Positions 51,969 through 61,476 of a stretch of 64,000 nucleotides of DNA are shown here, one piece after another. The DNA lies in contig BMUX01000011.1 in assembly GCA_014650415.1 (NCBI GenBank), forward strand, positions 172,052-236,051, read 5' to 3'. Below the pieces are notes generated by a model, which saw nothing but the letters and a program-made list of their open reading frames with translations, did no database searches and had not been told where the DNA came from. Made by a program: the position numbers and the translations under genes. Source of the DNA: Streptomyces spiroverticillatus. Its GTDB lineage: Bacteria > Actinomycetota > Actinomycetes > Streptomycetales > Streptomycetaceae. Positions within the stretch are counted from its first letter, which is position 1, and each line of letters begins with the position of its first letter.

Positions 51969-52774
51969 TGGCTGTTGTGAAGTGGCTTCGCCGCAATCTC
52001 GTCGTCATCGCGGGGCTCCTGACCCTCGCGTACATGATCCTGCCGAACGTCGTCGTGATGGTGTTCTCGTTCAACAAGCCGAACGGGCGCTTCAACTACG
52101 CGTGGCAGCAGTTCTCCACGGACGCCTGGGCCGACCCCTGCGGCGTCGCCGACCTGTGCGGATCGCTGGCGCTCTCGCTCCAGCTCGCCGCCTGGGCGAC
52201 GCTCGGGGCGACGATCCTCGGCACGATGATCGCCTTCGCGCTGGTCCGCTACCGGTTCCGGGCGCGCGGCGCGATCAACTCGCTGATCTTCCTGCCGATG
52301 GCCATGCCCGAGGTCGTCATGGCGGCCTCGCTGCTGACCCTCTTCCTCAACATGGGTGCGCCGCTCGGCTTCTGGACCGTGCTCATCGCGCACATCATGT
52401 TCTGCCTCAGCTTCGTCGTGACCGCCGTCAAGGCCCGTGTCATGTCGATGGACCCGAGGCTGGAGGAAGCCGCCCGCGACCTGTACGCGGGCCCCGTCCA
52501 GACCTTCGTACGGGTCACCCTGCCGATCGCCGCCCCCGGCATCGCGGCGGGTGCGCTGCTGGCCTTCTCGCTGTCGTTCGACGACTTCATCATCACGAAC
52601 TTCAACGCGGGCTCGACAGTCACCTTCCCGATGTTCGTGTGGGGGTCGGCGCAGCGCGGCACGCCCGTACAAATTAACGTCATTGGTACAGCCATGTTCG
52701 TCATTGCTGTGCTGGTGGTCCTCGGCGGCCAGTTCATCGCGAGCCGCCGAAAGAACAGCGCATCACCCAAGTAG
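51968..52774 (+). CDS. potC: Polyamine ABC transporter permease 2
   Basis: A 268-residue, six-span permease with the coupling loop LEEAARDLYAGPVQTFVRVT then LPIAAPG. It includes LSFDDFIITNF, a polyamine-permease hallmark. A coupled partner of PotB, it completes the importer. The amine oxidoreductase gene starts 33 nt downstream. Confidence 0.93.
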   Translation: MAVVKWLRRNLVVIAGLLTLAYMILPNVVVMVFSFNKPNGRFNYAWQQFSTDAWADPCGVADLCGSLALSLQLAAWATLGATILGTMIAFALVRYRFRARGAINSLIFLPMAMPEVVMAASLLTLFLNMGAPLGFWTVLIAHIMFCLSFVVTAVKARVMSMDPRLEEAARDLYAGPVQTFVRVTLPIAAPGIAAGALLAFSLSFDDFIITNFNAGSTVTFPMFVWGSAQRGTPVQINVIGTAMFVIAVLVVLGGQFIASRRKNSASPK

Positions 52775-52807
52775 TTCCTGTTCAGGAGCTTGAAGGAGTT
52801 GGAAACC

Positions 52808-54226
52808 ATGGCCCCGGTTGCCATGCGTAGTGCCGCACGATCCCTTTCCGGCGCGAAGCCGCTGTCGTTCTGGCTGGACGACCCGGACCGCCCCGCGCCC
52901 GAGCCGTCGCTGACCGGCGACGAGCGCTGCGACCTGCTGGTCATCGGCGGGGGGTACAGCGGGCTGTGGACCGCGCTGATCGCCAAGGAGCGTGACCCGC
53001 AGCGCGACGTCGTCCTCATCGAGGCGAACGAGGTGGGCTGGGCCGCCTCCGGGCGCAACGGCGGATTCTGCGCCGCGTCCCTCACCCACGGGCTCGGCAA
53101 CGGCATCGCCCGCTGGCCCGAGGAGATCAACAAGCTCGAAGAGCTCGGCGAGAAGAACCTCGACGCCATCGAGGAGGCCGTCAAGAAGTACGGCATCGAC
53201 TGCGCCTTCGAGCGCACCGGCGAGATCGACGTCGCCACCGAGCCGCACCAGCTCGAAGAGCTCAAGGAGATGTACGAGGAGGCCGACAGGCTCGGTCTCA
53301 CCGAGCACATGGAGCTCCTCGACGCGGACGCGATCCGCGCCGAGGTGGACTCGCCGACCTTCCTCGGCGGCCTCTGGGACAAGCGCGGCGTGGCCATGCT
53401 CAACCCGGCGAAGCTGGCCTGGGGCCTCAAGCAGGCCTGCCTGGACCTCGGTGTCCGGATCTACGAGAACACCAAGGGCACCCAGCTCGCCTCGGACGCC
53501 AACGGCACCGCCGTGCGCACCCCGTACGGCCGGATCTTCGCCCGCCGGGTGGCGCTGGGCACCAACGTGTTCCCGTCGCTGGTGAAGCGGCTTCGGCACT
53601 TCACGGTCCCGGTCTACGACTACGCCCTGATGACCGAGCCCCTCACCGAGGAGCAGCTCGCCTCCATCGGCTGGAAGAACCGGGCGGGGCTGGGCGACAG
53701 CGCCAACCAGTTCCACTACTTCCGCATCTCCGAGGACAACCGCATCCTGTGGGGCGGCTACGACGCCGTCTACCACTTCGGCGGCAAGCTCAGCGGCGAG
53801 CTGGACTCCCGCCCGGAGACCTTCCTCAAGCTCGCCGAGCACTTCTTCACCTGCTTCCCGCAGCTGGAGGGGCTGCGCTTCACGCACGCGTGGGGCGGCG
53901 CGATCGACACCTGCACCCGCTTTTCGGCGTTCTTCGGCACGGCGCACGCGGGCAAGGTGGCGTACGCGGCCGGGTACACCGGCCTCGGCGTCGGCGCGAC
54001 CCGGTTCGGCGCGGAGGTCATGCTCGACCTCCTCGACGGCAAGAAGACCGAGCGCACCGAGCTGGAGATGGTCCGCAGCAAGCCGCTGCCGTTCCCGCCG
54101 GAGCCGATCGCCTGGGCCGGCATCGAGATCACCAAGCGTTCGATGGCCCGCTCCGACGACAACGGAGGCAAGCGCAACCTGTGGCTGAAGGCCATGGACA
54201 AGGTGGGTCTGGGCTTCGACAGCTGA
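52808..54226 (+). CDS. FAD-dependent amine oxidoreductase, gamma-glutamylputrescine-oxidase-like
   Basis: A 472-residue flavoprotein of the DAO family with the dinucleotide motif LLVIGGGYSGLWTA near residue 44, GWAASGRNGGFC, and the C-terminal AAGYTGLGVGATRFGAE. PuuB-type enzymes oxidise gamma-glutamylputrescine, and the operon's polyamine importer and dehydrogenase support an amine substrate. No gamma-glutamylputrescine synthetase is in the window, so direct oxidation of putrescine is possible. ATG 52808 follows AAGGAG (52793-52798). A terminator follows. Confidence 0.87.
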   Translation: MAPVAMRSAARSLSGAKPLSFWLDDPDRPAPEPSLTGDERCDLLVIGGGYSGLWTALIAKERDPQRDVVLIEANEVGWAASGRNGGFCAASLTHGLGNGIARWPEEINKLEELGEKNLDAIEEAVKKYGIDCAFERTGEIDVATEPHQLEELKEMYEEADRLGLTEHMELLDADAIRAEVDSPTFLGGLWDKRGVAMLNPAKLAWGLKQACLDLGVRIYENTKGTQLASDANGTAVRTPYGRIFARRVALGTNVFPSLVKRLRHFTVPVYDYALMTEPLTEEQLASIGWKNRAGLGDSANQFHYFRISEDNRILWGGYDAVYHFGGKLSGELDSRPETFLKLAEHFFTCFPQLEGLRFTHAWGGAIDTCTRFSAFFGTAHAGKVAYAAGYTGLGVGATRFGAEVMLDLLDGKKTERTELEMVRSKPLPFPPEPIAWAGIEITKRSMARSDDNGGKRNLWLKAMDKVGLGFDS

Positions 54227-54243
54227 TCCGTACGAGCAGTCCG

Positions 54244-54270
54244 TGCGCCCCCGGTCTCCCCGGGGGCGCA
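54244..54270 (+). terminator. Terminator of the polyamine operon
   Basis: TGCGCCCCCGG (54244-54254) pairs with CCGGGGGCGCA (54260-54270), loop 5 nt. No T run. Confidence 0.8.
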
Positions 54271-54405
54271 CAACTGTTACCTGCGGTGACCCACCTCACT
54301 ACCAACAAGTAGCGAAACCCGCGTAATAGCCGGGCCCGACCCCCTTCTCACCTGTGTACGCACCGATCCGTGCACAGTGAAATGGAAGAAGGAGGCCCGC
54401 CCGCG

Positions 54406-54909
54406 ATGGTTGGCTCGGAAGCGAAGACCGCAGTGGAATGGCTGGTCTCGGTGGCCCCGGACCCCGACGCCTGCCGATGGGAATGGGAGCGCAACCCCCA
54501 CGGGGTCGCCCTGCTGCCCGCCGGGAGGCGTTGGGACGTACTGATCCTGCCGGGCGATCTCGGCTATCCCACCCTCGACGTCCTGACCCGGCTGGTGGAC
54601 CGCCCGGGTCCCGTGCTCGCCGACTTCGGGGACTCCCGCATGGGGTTCTTCGTCCCCGCGGGCACGGCCGCCCGCTGGCTGGGCACGGGGGTACGGGGCG
54701 CGGGCTGCGGTACCTGGATCGTCGTCCCGTACCCCGGCCGGGCCACCGCGAGCGGCGTCCGCTGGCTGGTCGCCCCGGACGGCCGGGGCACCCTGACGGA
54801 CCCGGCGCTGCTGGAACTGGCGATGCACGAGGCGGCCAGCCGGATGGTGAGGGCGCAGCGCACACCCCACCACGACGACATCAGCGGGGACGGCGACCTC
54901 GACGACTGA
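54406..54909 (+). CDS. Conserved hypothetical protein
   Basis: A 167-residue acidic protein with VEWLVSVAPDPDACRWEWER, LPAGRRWDVLIL, ADFGDSRMGFFVPAGTAARW and TWIVVPYPG. Parts of it recall the N-terminal portion of bifunctional primase/polymerase-like proteins, but the catalytic motifs are missing. I do not assign a function. ATG 54406 has AAGGAGG ending 10 nt upstream, which is why it was preferred to GTG 54370. Its 3' end overlaps the convergent PAP2 gene by 29 nt. Confidence 0.75.
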   Translation: MVGSEAKTAVEWLVSVAPDPDACRWEWERNPHGVALLPAGRRWDVLILPGDLGYPTLDVLTRLVDRPGPVLADFGDSRMGFFVPAGTAARWLGTGVRGAGCGTWIVVPYPGRATASGVRWLVAPDGRGTLTDPALLELAMHEAASRMVRAQRTPHHDDISGDGDLDD

Positions 54910-55687
54910 GCCACCACAGCGGCCCCAGCAGCACCACGGACAGACACACGCTGCCCACCACGTCCAGCGGCCAGTGATACCCCCGCAGCACCAGCCCGAT
55001 GCCGGTGATCCCCGTCAGCACTCCCGCGACGGGCACCGGCCATCGGCGGTGCCCGCACGCCCGCAGCAGCAGCGCGGCCCCGCCGTACGCGACGGCCGCC
55101 GTCGCCGTGTGCCCGGACGGGAAATACCCCGACAGCGCCGCGTCCAGGGGCGCGGGCCGGTCGATCCACGTCTTCAGCGGTACGACGACGAGCGGCACCG
55201 CCACCATCGCCCCCGCCGCCGCCAGCGGCGCCGCACGCAGCCGCCGCCACAGCGCGTACGCCACGGCCGCCGCCAGCACGGGCAGCGCGACCTGCGTGTT
55301 GCCGAGGTCGGCCAGGAACTCGGTGAGCCACGACGGCCCCGCCCCGACCACCGCCCGGTCCAGCCGTACGTCCGCCCGCCACCAGGGCCCACGGACCACG
55401 ACCTGCCAGGTGACCAGCACGAACAGCAGCACGGCGGCGAGGAGCGTGAGGAGCGGGAGGAGAAATGCCGACTGCCCCGGAGCAGGGGGGGAAGCTCCGG
55501 GGCAGTCGGTCTGACCGGAGGGACGGACGCCCCGGGGGGTGTGGGGCGTACCGCCGTCCGATCGGTGAGGAGATCCGGAGCCAGAAGCTCCGGGGGTGGT
55601 GTGCGCGTAGGCACGACCAGGGAGGTGCTGGGGAAGCCCTGCCCCGGACTCGCCCGCAGTCCCCTGCGAGCGGGGTGTTTCTCTCAT
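54881..55687 (-). CDS. PAP2-family membrane phosphatase
   Basis: A 268-residue protein with about six spans and the PAP2 motifs KTWIDRP, PSGHT and GYHWPLDV (acid phosphatase active site, all His present). It likely dephosphorylates lipid phosphates such as phosphatidate or undecaprenyl pyrophosphate. The N-terminal 70 residues are Pro/Gly/Ser-rich and disordered. The start is uncertain: ATG 55687 was chosen, with an upstream GTG at 55768 possible, and neither has a good ribosome site. Confidence 0.82.
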   Translation of the reverse strand: MRETPRSQGTAGESGAGLPQHLPGRAYAHTTPGASGSGSPHRSDGGTPHTPRGVRPSGQTDCPGASPPAPGQSAFLLPLLTLLAAVLLFVLVTWQVVVRGPWWRADVRLDRAVVGAGPSWLTEFLADLGNTQVALPVLAAAVAYALWRRLRAAPLAAAGAMVAVPLVVVPLKTWIDRPAPLDAALSGYFPSGHTATAAVAYGGAALLLRACGHRRWPVPVAGVLTGITGIGLVLRGYHWPLDVVGSVCLSVVLLGPLWWLSRRGRRPR

Positions 55688-55793
55688 CTGCCAGGAACCG
55701 TACGGCAGGAGACGGGGGACCGACAGCGGCCCCCCGATCCCGCCATTGGCCCCCCACACGTTCTTCACAGGGGAAGTTTGACCCAGGTTCGGA

Positions 55794-57137
55794 TCAGATT
55801 CCCGCGAAGGCGCTCTCGATGATGTCCAGGCCCTCGTTCAGCAGGTCCTCACCGATCACCAGCGGCGGCAGGAAGCGCAGCACGTTGCCGTAGGTGCCGC
55901 AGGTCAGGACCAGCAGGCCCTCCTGGTGGCAGGCCTTGGCGAGGGCGGCGGCAGCGGCGGCGTTCGGGGTCTTCGCGCCGTCCTTGGTGCCGGACTCGAC
56001 CAGCTCGATGGCGATCATGGCGCCGCGGCCGCGGATGTCGCCGATGACGTCGTGCTTCTCGGCCATGGCGGCGAGACGGCCCTTCATGACCTCCTCGATG
56101 CGCTTGGCCTTCCCGTTGAGGTCCAGCTCCTTCATCGTCTCGATCGCACCGAGCGCGGCGGCGCAGGCCACCGGGTTGCCGCCGTAGGTGCCGCCGAGGC
56201 CGCCCGAGTGCGGGGCGTCCATGATCTCGGCGCGGCCCGTCACGGCGGCGAGCGGCAGACCGCCCGCGATGCCCTTGGCGGTCGTGATGAGGTCGGGGAC
56301 GACGCCCTCGTCCTCGCAGGCGAACCACTGGCCGGTGCGGCAGAAGCCGGACTGGATCTCGTCCGCGACGAAGACGATGCCGTTGTCGGTGGCGAACTTC
56401 GAGATCGCCGGGAGGAAGCCCTTGGCCGGCTCGATGAAGCCGCCCTCGCCGAGGACCGGCTCGATGATGATCGCGGCGACGTTCTCGGCGCCGATCTGCT
56501 TGTTGATCATGTCGATGGCCTGGGCGGACGCCTCGGCACCGGCGTTGTCGGCGCCCGTCGGCCAGCGGTAGCCGTAGGCGACCGGCACGCGGTAGATCTC
56601 CGGGGCGAACGGACCGAAGCCGTGCTTGTACGGCATGTTCTTCGCCGTCATGCCCATGGTGAGGTTGGTGCGGCCGTGGTAGCCGTGGTCGAAGACGACG
56701 ACGGCCGTGCGCTTGGTGTACGCGCGGGCGATCTTCACCGCGTTCTCGACGGCCTCGGCGCCCGAGTTGAACAGCGCGGACTTCTTCGCGTGGTCGCCCG
56801 GCGTCAGCTCGGCGAGCTGCTCACAGACCTCGACGTAGCCCTCGTACGGCGTGACCATGAAACAGGTGTGCGTGAAGTCCTGGAGCTGCGCGGACGCGCG
56901 GCGCACCACGGCCTCGGCGGACGCGCCGACCGAGGTCACGGCGATGCCGGAGCCGAAGTCGATCAGACGGTTGCCGTCGACGTCCTCGACGATGCCGCCA
57001 CCGGCGCGCGTCGTGAACACGGGAAGCACGGAACCCACCCCACCGGCGACCGTGGCGCTGCGGCGGGCCTGAAGCTCCTGCGACTTCGGGCCGGGGATGG
57101 CGGTGACGATGCGGCGCTCCTGCGGAACTGCGCTCAT
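55794..57137 (-). CDS. gabT: 4-aminobutyrate (GABA) aminotransferase
   Basis: The 447-residue class III enzyme converts GABA to succinate semialdehyde. It shows FNSGAEAVENAVKIARAYTK, FVADEIQSGFCRTG and the PLP Lys in TTAKGIAGGLPL, with GGLGGTYGGNPVACAAAL. Compared with the enzyme at 34490 it matches the GabT subgroup. It completes a route from putrescine to the TCA cycle when combined with a semialdehyde dehydrogenase. ATG 57137 follows GAGGAG. On the minus strand TAGCCT (57191-57196) is a -10 candidate. Confidence 0.92.
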   Translation of the reverse strand: MSAVPQERRIVTAIPGPKSQELQARRSATVAGGVGSVLPVFTTRAGGGIVEDVDGNRLIDFGSGIAVTSVGASAEAVVRRASAQLQDFTHTCFMVTPYEGYVEVCEQLAELTPGDHAKKSALFNSGAEAVENAVKIARAYTKRTAVVVFDHGYHGRTNLTMGMTAKNMPYKHGFGPFAPEIYRVPVAYGYRWPTGADNAGAEASAQAIDMINKQIGAENVAAIIIEPVLGEGGFIEPAKGFLPAISKFATDNGIVFVADEIQSGFCRTGQWFACEDEGVVPDLITTAKGIAGGLPLAAVTGRAEIMDAPHSGGLGGTYGGNPVACAAALGAIETMKELDLNGKAKRIEEVMKGRLAAMAEKHDVIGDIRGRGAMIAIELVESGTKDGAKTPNAAAAAALAKACHQEGLLVLTCGTYGNVLRFLPPLVIGEDLLNEGLDIIESAFAGI

Positions 57138-57251
57138 GAGGGGCTCCTCGGGAAGGGGGGTGGGGTGAAACGGGCGGATCAGTACTTCGCAGGCTAGGGG
57201 CGGGCGCCTTCGGTGGGCATGTTCCGTCCCGGAGAAGTACGGGGGGCGTGT

Positions 57252-57266
57252 TGTCCGGTACGGACA
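57252..57266. promoter_or_regulatory. Palindrome TGTCCG-N3-CGGACA between gabT and the ATPase gene
   Basis: A perfect inverted repeat with 6-bp arms, upstream of both divergent genes and near the gabT promoter. A PucR-family regulator is encoded nearby, so it is a candidate operator; the pairing is not tested. Confidence 0.4.
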
Positions 57267-57361
57267 TAGCGGGCTCGGGGGTTCGACGGCCCGGAAGCGG
57301 GGGACCGGGCCACTAGATTGTGACGCGGCAGGAGCTGGTTCGTGGGGACGAGGGGCAGCAC

Positions 57362-59731
57362 ATGAACACCGGTGACAGGCACGACGAGACACGCGCCGCC
57401 ACCCGTGCGGGCCGTGCGGGTGCGTCGGTGCCCCGCCCCGCCGGGCCGCCGCCCCCGGACCTGCCGCCCGTGCCGCCCGCCGCCCCGCCGCTGTCGCGCA
57501 CCGAGGACTGGCTGGGCGCACCGCGCCCGAAGGCCGAGCCCGGGATCTGGCGGTACGGGCACGTGCCCCGGCCCGACCGGCCGGAAGAGGAGGCGGTCGG
57601 CGACCGGGCGCTGCTGGTCGGCGCGCTGATCTCGCTGCTCTCGGGGCTGCTGCTGTGGTCGCTGTGGCGCAACGCCTACATCCCGTACCAGCTGGTGCCC
57701 CTGAAGCTGTTCACCCCCGAGGAGTGGTGGAACTTCGGGATGTTCGGCGGAGCGAGGACCGCCGAGGCCGCCGAGGCGGTGGTCGTCTACAACGGGCTGG
57801 TCTGCGCCGCGATCGTGTACTGGTTCGGCAGGCTCGGCAACTGGCCGGAGGTCTTCCGCCGCTTCGTCAGCAGCCGCCCGCAGCCCGGCCGGGCCCTCAC
57901 CGCCCTCGGGCTCGCCGCGATCGTGCAGGTGCTCACCTGGTCGCGGACCCTGCTCGTCGTCGACCCCGTCTTCCTGCTGCTGCCCGACGCGTGGTTCCAG
58001 CCGGACGCGTCGGGCTCCGTCGCACGGGCCATGACCGTCTCGTACGTCCTCTACGCGGTGATCACCCTCGCCCTCCTCTGGCCCTTCGCCCGCATGGGCG
58101 GCTGGCCCGACCTCCTGCGCCGTACGAAGACCCCCGCCCCGGCGCAGCCCGCCCACCCCGCCGCCACCCCCGCCCGCTGGCCCGAGCTGCGGGCCGCCGG
58201 GCTCGGCGAGGCCGCCGACCGGCTCACCGCGGAGGTGCGGCAGGGGCGGATGAGCGACCTCGACGTCGTACGGGTGCGCACCGCGTGGACCGCCACCGAC
58301 GGCGCCCCCGAGCTGCGGGCCGCCTTCGCGGAGACGGTCCTGCGCGACGGCGCCGCCGCCTTCACCCACCCCTCCGGCGACCGCGACCTCCCGCACCGCA
58401 GCGCACGCCACGACCTGCTCGCCGGGCAGGTGCGGATCGGCCGGTACGTCGACGGCGAGCCCAACCCGTACCGCAGCCGGGGTGTCGGCGTCGCCCTGGA
58501 GCCCGCCGTGCTGGGCACCTCGCTGCTGGCCGTCGGGCCGCCCGGCGCGGGCAAGACCCGCAGGCTCACCGTGCCCGTCGTCGAGTCCCTCGCCCTCCAG
58601 GCGCTCGCCGGGAAGTGCGCCGTGCTGGCCGTGTGCGCCGCCGGGACGCCGCTCGCCGAGGACGAGGCGTACGACGTCGTGGTCCGCATCGGCGACCGTT
58701 CCTCCGTCCACGACCTCGACCTGTACGGCGGCACGACCGACGCCGAATCCGCCTCCGCCGTCCTCGCCGAGGCCCTGGTCGGGGACCTCGACGCCGTCGA
58801 CACCGGGCGGGCGGCGACCGCGCTGGCCCAGCTCATCGGGCCGTACCACGCGGTGCACGGCCGTTTCCCCGCCGTGCCCGAGCTGTACGAGCTGCTGCGG
58901 GCCGAGCCCGCCGCGCTCCAGCGGCTCGCGTCCGACCTCGACGGGGCCGGTGAGAGCGCGATGCTGCGCGACCTCTCCTCGCGGGTGCGGCAGATGGGCA
59001 CCGCAGCCGACCCGTGCCCGGCGCTCGCCGACCGGCTGGCGCTGCTGGACCGGCCCGCGTTCTCCGACTTCTTCGCCACCGATCCCGCCGCCCGGCCCTT
59101 TTCGCTGCGGGCGCTCCAGCACCACCCGATGCGGGTGCGGGTGGAGTTGCCGGAGCAGGGGTACGCGGAGGCCTCGCGGCTGCTGGCGCGGCTGATCCTG
59201 GCGCAGTTCCTGACGGCGGTCACCGCACGCACCGACCGCTCGCTCTTCGCCTGCCTGGTGCTGGACGACGCGACGGCCACCCTCACCCCCGACACTGTGC
59301 GCGGGATCGGGCGGCTGCGGTCGGCGAACGCGGGGGTCGTGCTCAATCTCCGTACCGTCGACGACGTACCCGAGGGCCTGCACATCCCGCTGCTCGGGGC
59401 GGTCGGCTGCCACATGGCGTTCTCCGGGGTCACCACCTGGGACGGGCGGCGGTTCACCGAGGCCTGGGGGACGGAGTGGGTGGAGACCACCGAGGTCGCA
59501 CAGCACACCGTCTTCGCCAACCAGCCCTTCACCCGGGCCGTGCACGCGCTGCGCAAGCTGGTCACCGGGAAGGCCGTGGTCACCAAGGCGGTCACCGTGA
59601 AGAAGGTGGAGCGCGAGCGCTGGTCCGCATCGGAGCTGGCGCGCGGGGTACCCGCAGGGCACGCGGTGCTGTCGCTCACGACGGTGCGCGGGGAGCATGC
59701 CCCGCCGCTGCTGGTGGACCTGCGGGACTGA
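57362..59731 (+). CDS. Multi-pass membrane protein with P-loop ATPase domain
   Basis: A 789-residue protein: a Pro-rich, disordered N-terminus (about 1-75), about four membrane spans between residues 85 and 235, then a cytoplasmic ATPase-like domain. That domain has Walker A GPPGAGKTRR near 390 and later LVLDDATATLTPD as a possible Walker B. The layout resembles TraG/VirD4- or HerA-like membrane ATPases, but I see no full family signature and the cargo is unknown. ATG 57362 follows GAGGGG; a GTG at 57320 lacks a site. It is divergent from gabT and upstream of pucR. Confidence 0.75.
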   Translation: MNTGDRHDETRAATRAGRAGASVPRPAGPPPPDLPPVPPAAPPLSRTEDWLGAPRPKAEPGIWRYGHVPRPDRPEEEAVGDRALLVGALISLLSGLLLWSLWRNAYIPYQLVPLKLFTPEEWWNFGMFGGARTAEAAEAVVVYNGLVCAAIVYWFGRLGNWPEVFRRFVSSRPQPGRALTALGLAAIVQVLTWSRTLLVVDPVFLLLPDAWFQPDASGSVARAMTVSYVLYAVITLALLWPFARMGGWPDLLRRTKTPAPAQPAHPAATPARWPELRAAGLGEAADRLTAEVRQGRMSDLDVVRVRTAWTATDGAPELRAAFAETVLRDGAAAFTHPSGDRDLPHRSARHDLLAGQVRIGRYVDGEPNPYRSRGVGVALEPAVLGTSLLAVGPPGAGKTRRLTVPVVESLALQALAGKCAVLAVCAAGTPLAEDEAYDVVVRIGDRSSVHDLDLYGGTTDAESASAVLAEALVGDLDAVDTGRAATALAQLIGPYHAVHGRFPAVPELYELLRAEPAALQRLASDLDGAGESAMLRDLSSRVRQMGTAADPCPALADRLALLDRPAFSDFFATDPAARPFSLRALQHHPMRVRVELPEQGYAEASRLLARLILAQFLTAVTARTDRSLFACLVLDDATATLTPDTVRGIGRLRSANAGVVLNLRTVDDVPEGLHIPLLGAVGCHMAFSGVTTWDGRRFTEAWGTEWVETTEVAQHTVFANQPFTRAVHALRKLVTGKAVVTKAVTVKKVERERWSASELARGVPAGHAVLSLTTVRGEHAPPLLVDLRD

Positions 59732-59812
59732 TCCGCCGGTCTTCGGGGGGCTGCTTCCTGGGCCCGCTTCCGGGGCGACGCGCGCCTTACGTACGCCCTG
59801 GCAGAATTGGCA

Positions 59813-59835
59813 GTGCCGTTCATACGGGACGGCAC
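59813..59835 (+). promoter_or_regulatory. Inverted repeat upstream of the PucR gene
   Basis: GTGCCGT (59813-59819) and ACGGCAC (59829-59835), 9 nt apart, 28 nt before the start codon. Possibly an autoregulatory operator. Confidence 0.35.
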
Positions 59836-59862
59836 ATTCCCCCGAGAAGGTTCCGCCCTCCG

Positions 59863-61461
59863 ATGCCGCCCACCCTCGCCTCCCTCGTCCACCACTCCGC
59901 GCTCAAACTCGTCGTGCGCGCCGGGGAGGACCGGCTGGAGACCCCGGTGCGCTGGGCGCACGTCAGTGAACTCGCCGATCCCGTCCCCTACATGGAGGGC
60001 GGGGAACTGCTGCTGATCACCGCCATGAAGCTCGACGCCGAGGACCCCGAGGCCATGCGGCGGTACGTGCGCAGGCTCGTCGGCGCGGGGGTCGTCGGGA
60101 TCGGCTTCGCCGTCGGGGTCTCGTACGACGACATTCCGCAGGCCCTCCTCGTCGCGGCCAAGGAGGAGGGGCTTCCGCTCCTGGAAGTGCCGCGGCGCAC
60201 CCCTTTCCTCGCCATTTCCAAGGCGGTCTCGGCGGCCATCGCCGCCGACCAGTACCGGGCGGTCACGGCGGGCTTCGAGGCCCAGCGGGAGCTCACCAGG
60301 GCCGCCCTGACCGGGCCCGGCGAACTGGTGGCGCGGCTCGCCGCGCACGTCTCCGGGTGGGCCGCCGTGTACGACGCGTCGGGGGCCCTGGTGGCCGCCG
60401 CCCCGGAGTGGGCGAGCAAGCGGGCCGCCCGGCTGGTGCCGGACGTCGAACGCCTGCGGGACCGGCCCGCACCGGCCAGCGCGGTCGTGGCGGGTGTGGC
60501 GGGAGCGGGCGACGGCGGGCCGAGCGAGGACCGCGTCGAACTCCAGTCGCTGGGCGCCGGACGGCGGGCCCGGGGGACGCTCGCCGTCGGCACGGCGGCA
60601 CCGCTCGGGACGGCGGAACGCTACGCCGTGCACTCGGCCGTCGCGCTGCTCACCCTCACCTCCGAGCGCACCCGGGCGCTCCAGGCCGCCGAGACACGGC
60701 TGGGGGCGGCGGTGCTGCGGATGCTGCTCGCGGGCGAGCCCGACCATGCGCGGGCGGTCGCCGGGGATCTGTACGGGGGGCTGCTCGACGCCCCGTTCCG
60801 GCTGCTGATCGCGGAGGCGGCGGCGGAGGGCGGGGATGCGGGGGAGGCGCTCCAGGTGCTGGTGGACGCGCTGGAATCGGCGGCCGCGCGGGCGGGCGAG
60901 GTCATCCTCGTCGTGCCCGACGGGGGCCGGGTGGTCATCCTCGCGGCCGACGGCGGCGAATCGGTGGCGGCGTGCGCGGCGCACATGGCGGTGCGGCGGG
61001 GGGAGGCGGCGCGGCCGCTGGAACCGGCGGAGGAGGGGGACGTGGTCGTCGGCCTCTCCGCCCCGGCGGGGCCGATCGCGGCGGCCACCGCCTTCAAGCA
61101 GGCCGAGCAGGCGCTGTCGGTGGCGCGGCGGCGGGGGCGGGCGCTCGTCGAGCACGAGGAGCTGGCGACGGGGTCGGTGCTTCCGCTTCTCGCGGACGAT
61201 GCGGTGCGGGCGTTCGCGGACGGGATGCTGCGGGCGCTGCGCGAGCACGATGCGACGGGGCGGGGGGACTTGGTCGCCTCGCTGCGGGCGTGGCTGTCGC
61301 GGCACGGGCAGTGGGATGCGGCGGCGGCGCAGCTGGGGGTGCACCGGCACACGTTGCGGTACCGGATGCGGAGGGTGGAGGAGATCCTGGGCCGCTCGCT
61401 GGACGATCCGGATGTCCGGATGGAGCTGTGGCTTGCCCTGAAGGCGACGTCGACGTCGTAG
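59863..61461 (+). CDS. PucR-family transcriptional regulator
   Basis: A 532-residue regulator with an N-terminal PucR-type domain (ALKLVVRAGEDRLETPVRW), a central GGDEF-like degenerate region and the C-terminal helix-turn-helix (AAQLGVHRHTLRYRMRRVEE). PucR proteins control nitrogen-compound catabolism such as purine degradation; here the neighbour gabT suggests GABA or polyamine control. ATG 59863 has AGAAGG 12 nt upstream. Confidence 0.88.
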   Translation: MPPTLASLVHHSALKLVVRAGEDRLETPVRWAHVSELADPVPYMEGGELLLITAMKLDAEDPEAMRRYVRRLVGAGVVGIGFAVGVSYDDIPQALLVAAKEEGLPLLEVPRRTPFLAISKAVSAAIAADQYRAVTAGFEAQRELTRAALTGPGELVARLAAHVSGWAAVYDASGALVAAAPEWASKRAARLVPDVERLRDRPAPASAVVAGVAGAGDGGPSEDRVELQSLGAGRRARGTLAVGTAAPLGTAERYAVHSAVALLTLTSERTRALQAAETRLGAAVLRMLLAGEPDHARAVAGDLYGGLLDAPFRLLIAEAAAEGGDAGEALQVLVDALESAAARAGEVILVVPDGGRVVILAADGGESVAACAAHMAVRRGEAARPLEPAEEGDVVVGLSAPAGPIAAATAFKQAEQALSVARRRGRALVEHEELATGSVLPLLADDAVRAFADGMLRALREHDATGRGDLVASLRAWLSRHGQWDAAAAQLGVHRHTLRYRMRRVEEILGRSLDDPDVRMELWLALKATSTS

Positions 61462-61476
61462 GTCGGGGGTTCGCCG

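Noticed and set aside
58051..61350. Minus-strand frame of 1099 codons opposite the ATPase and PucR genes
   Set aside because: Both plus-strand genes have clear motifs and ribosome sites, while this product is repetitive Arg/Pro/Ala text typical of antisense frames in GC-rich DNA.
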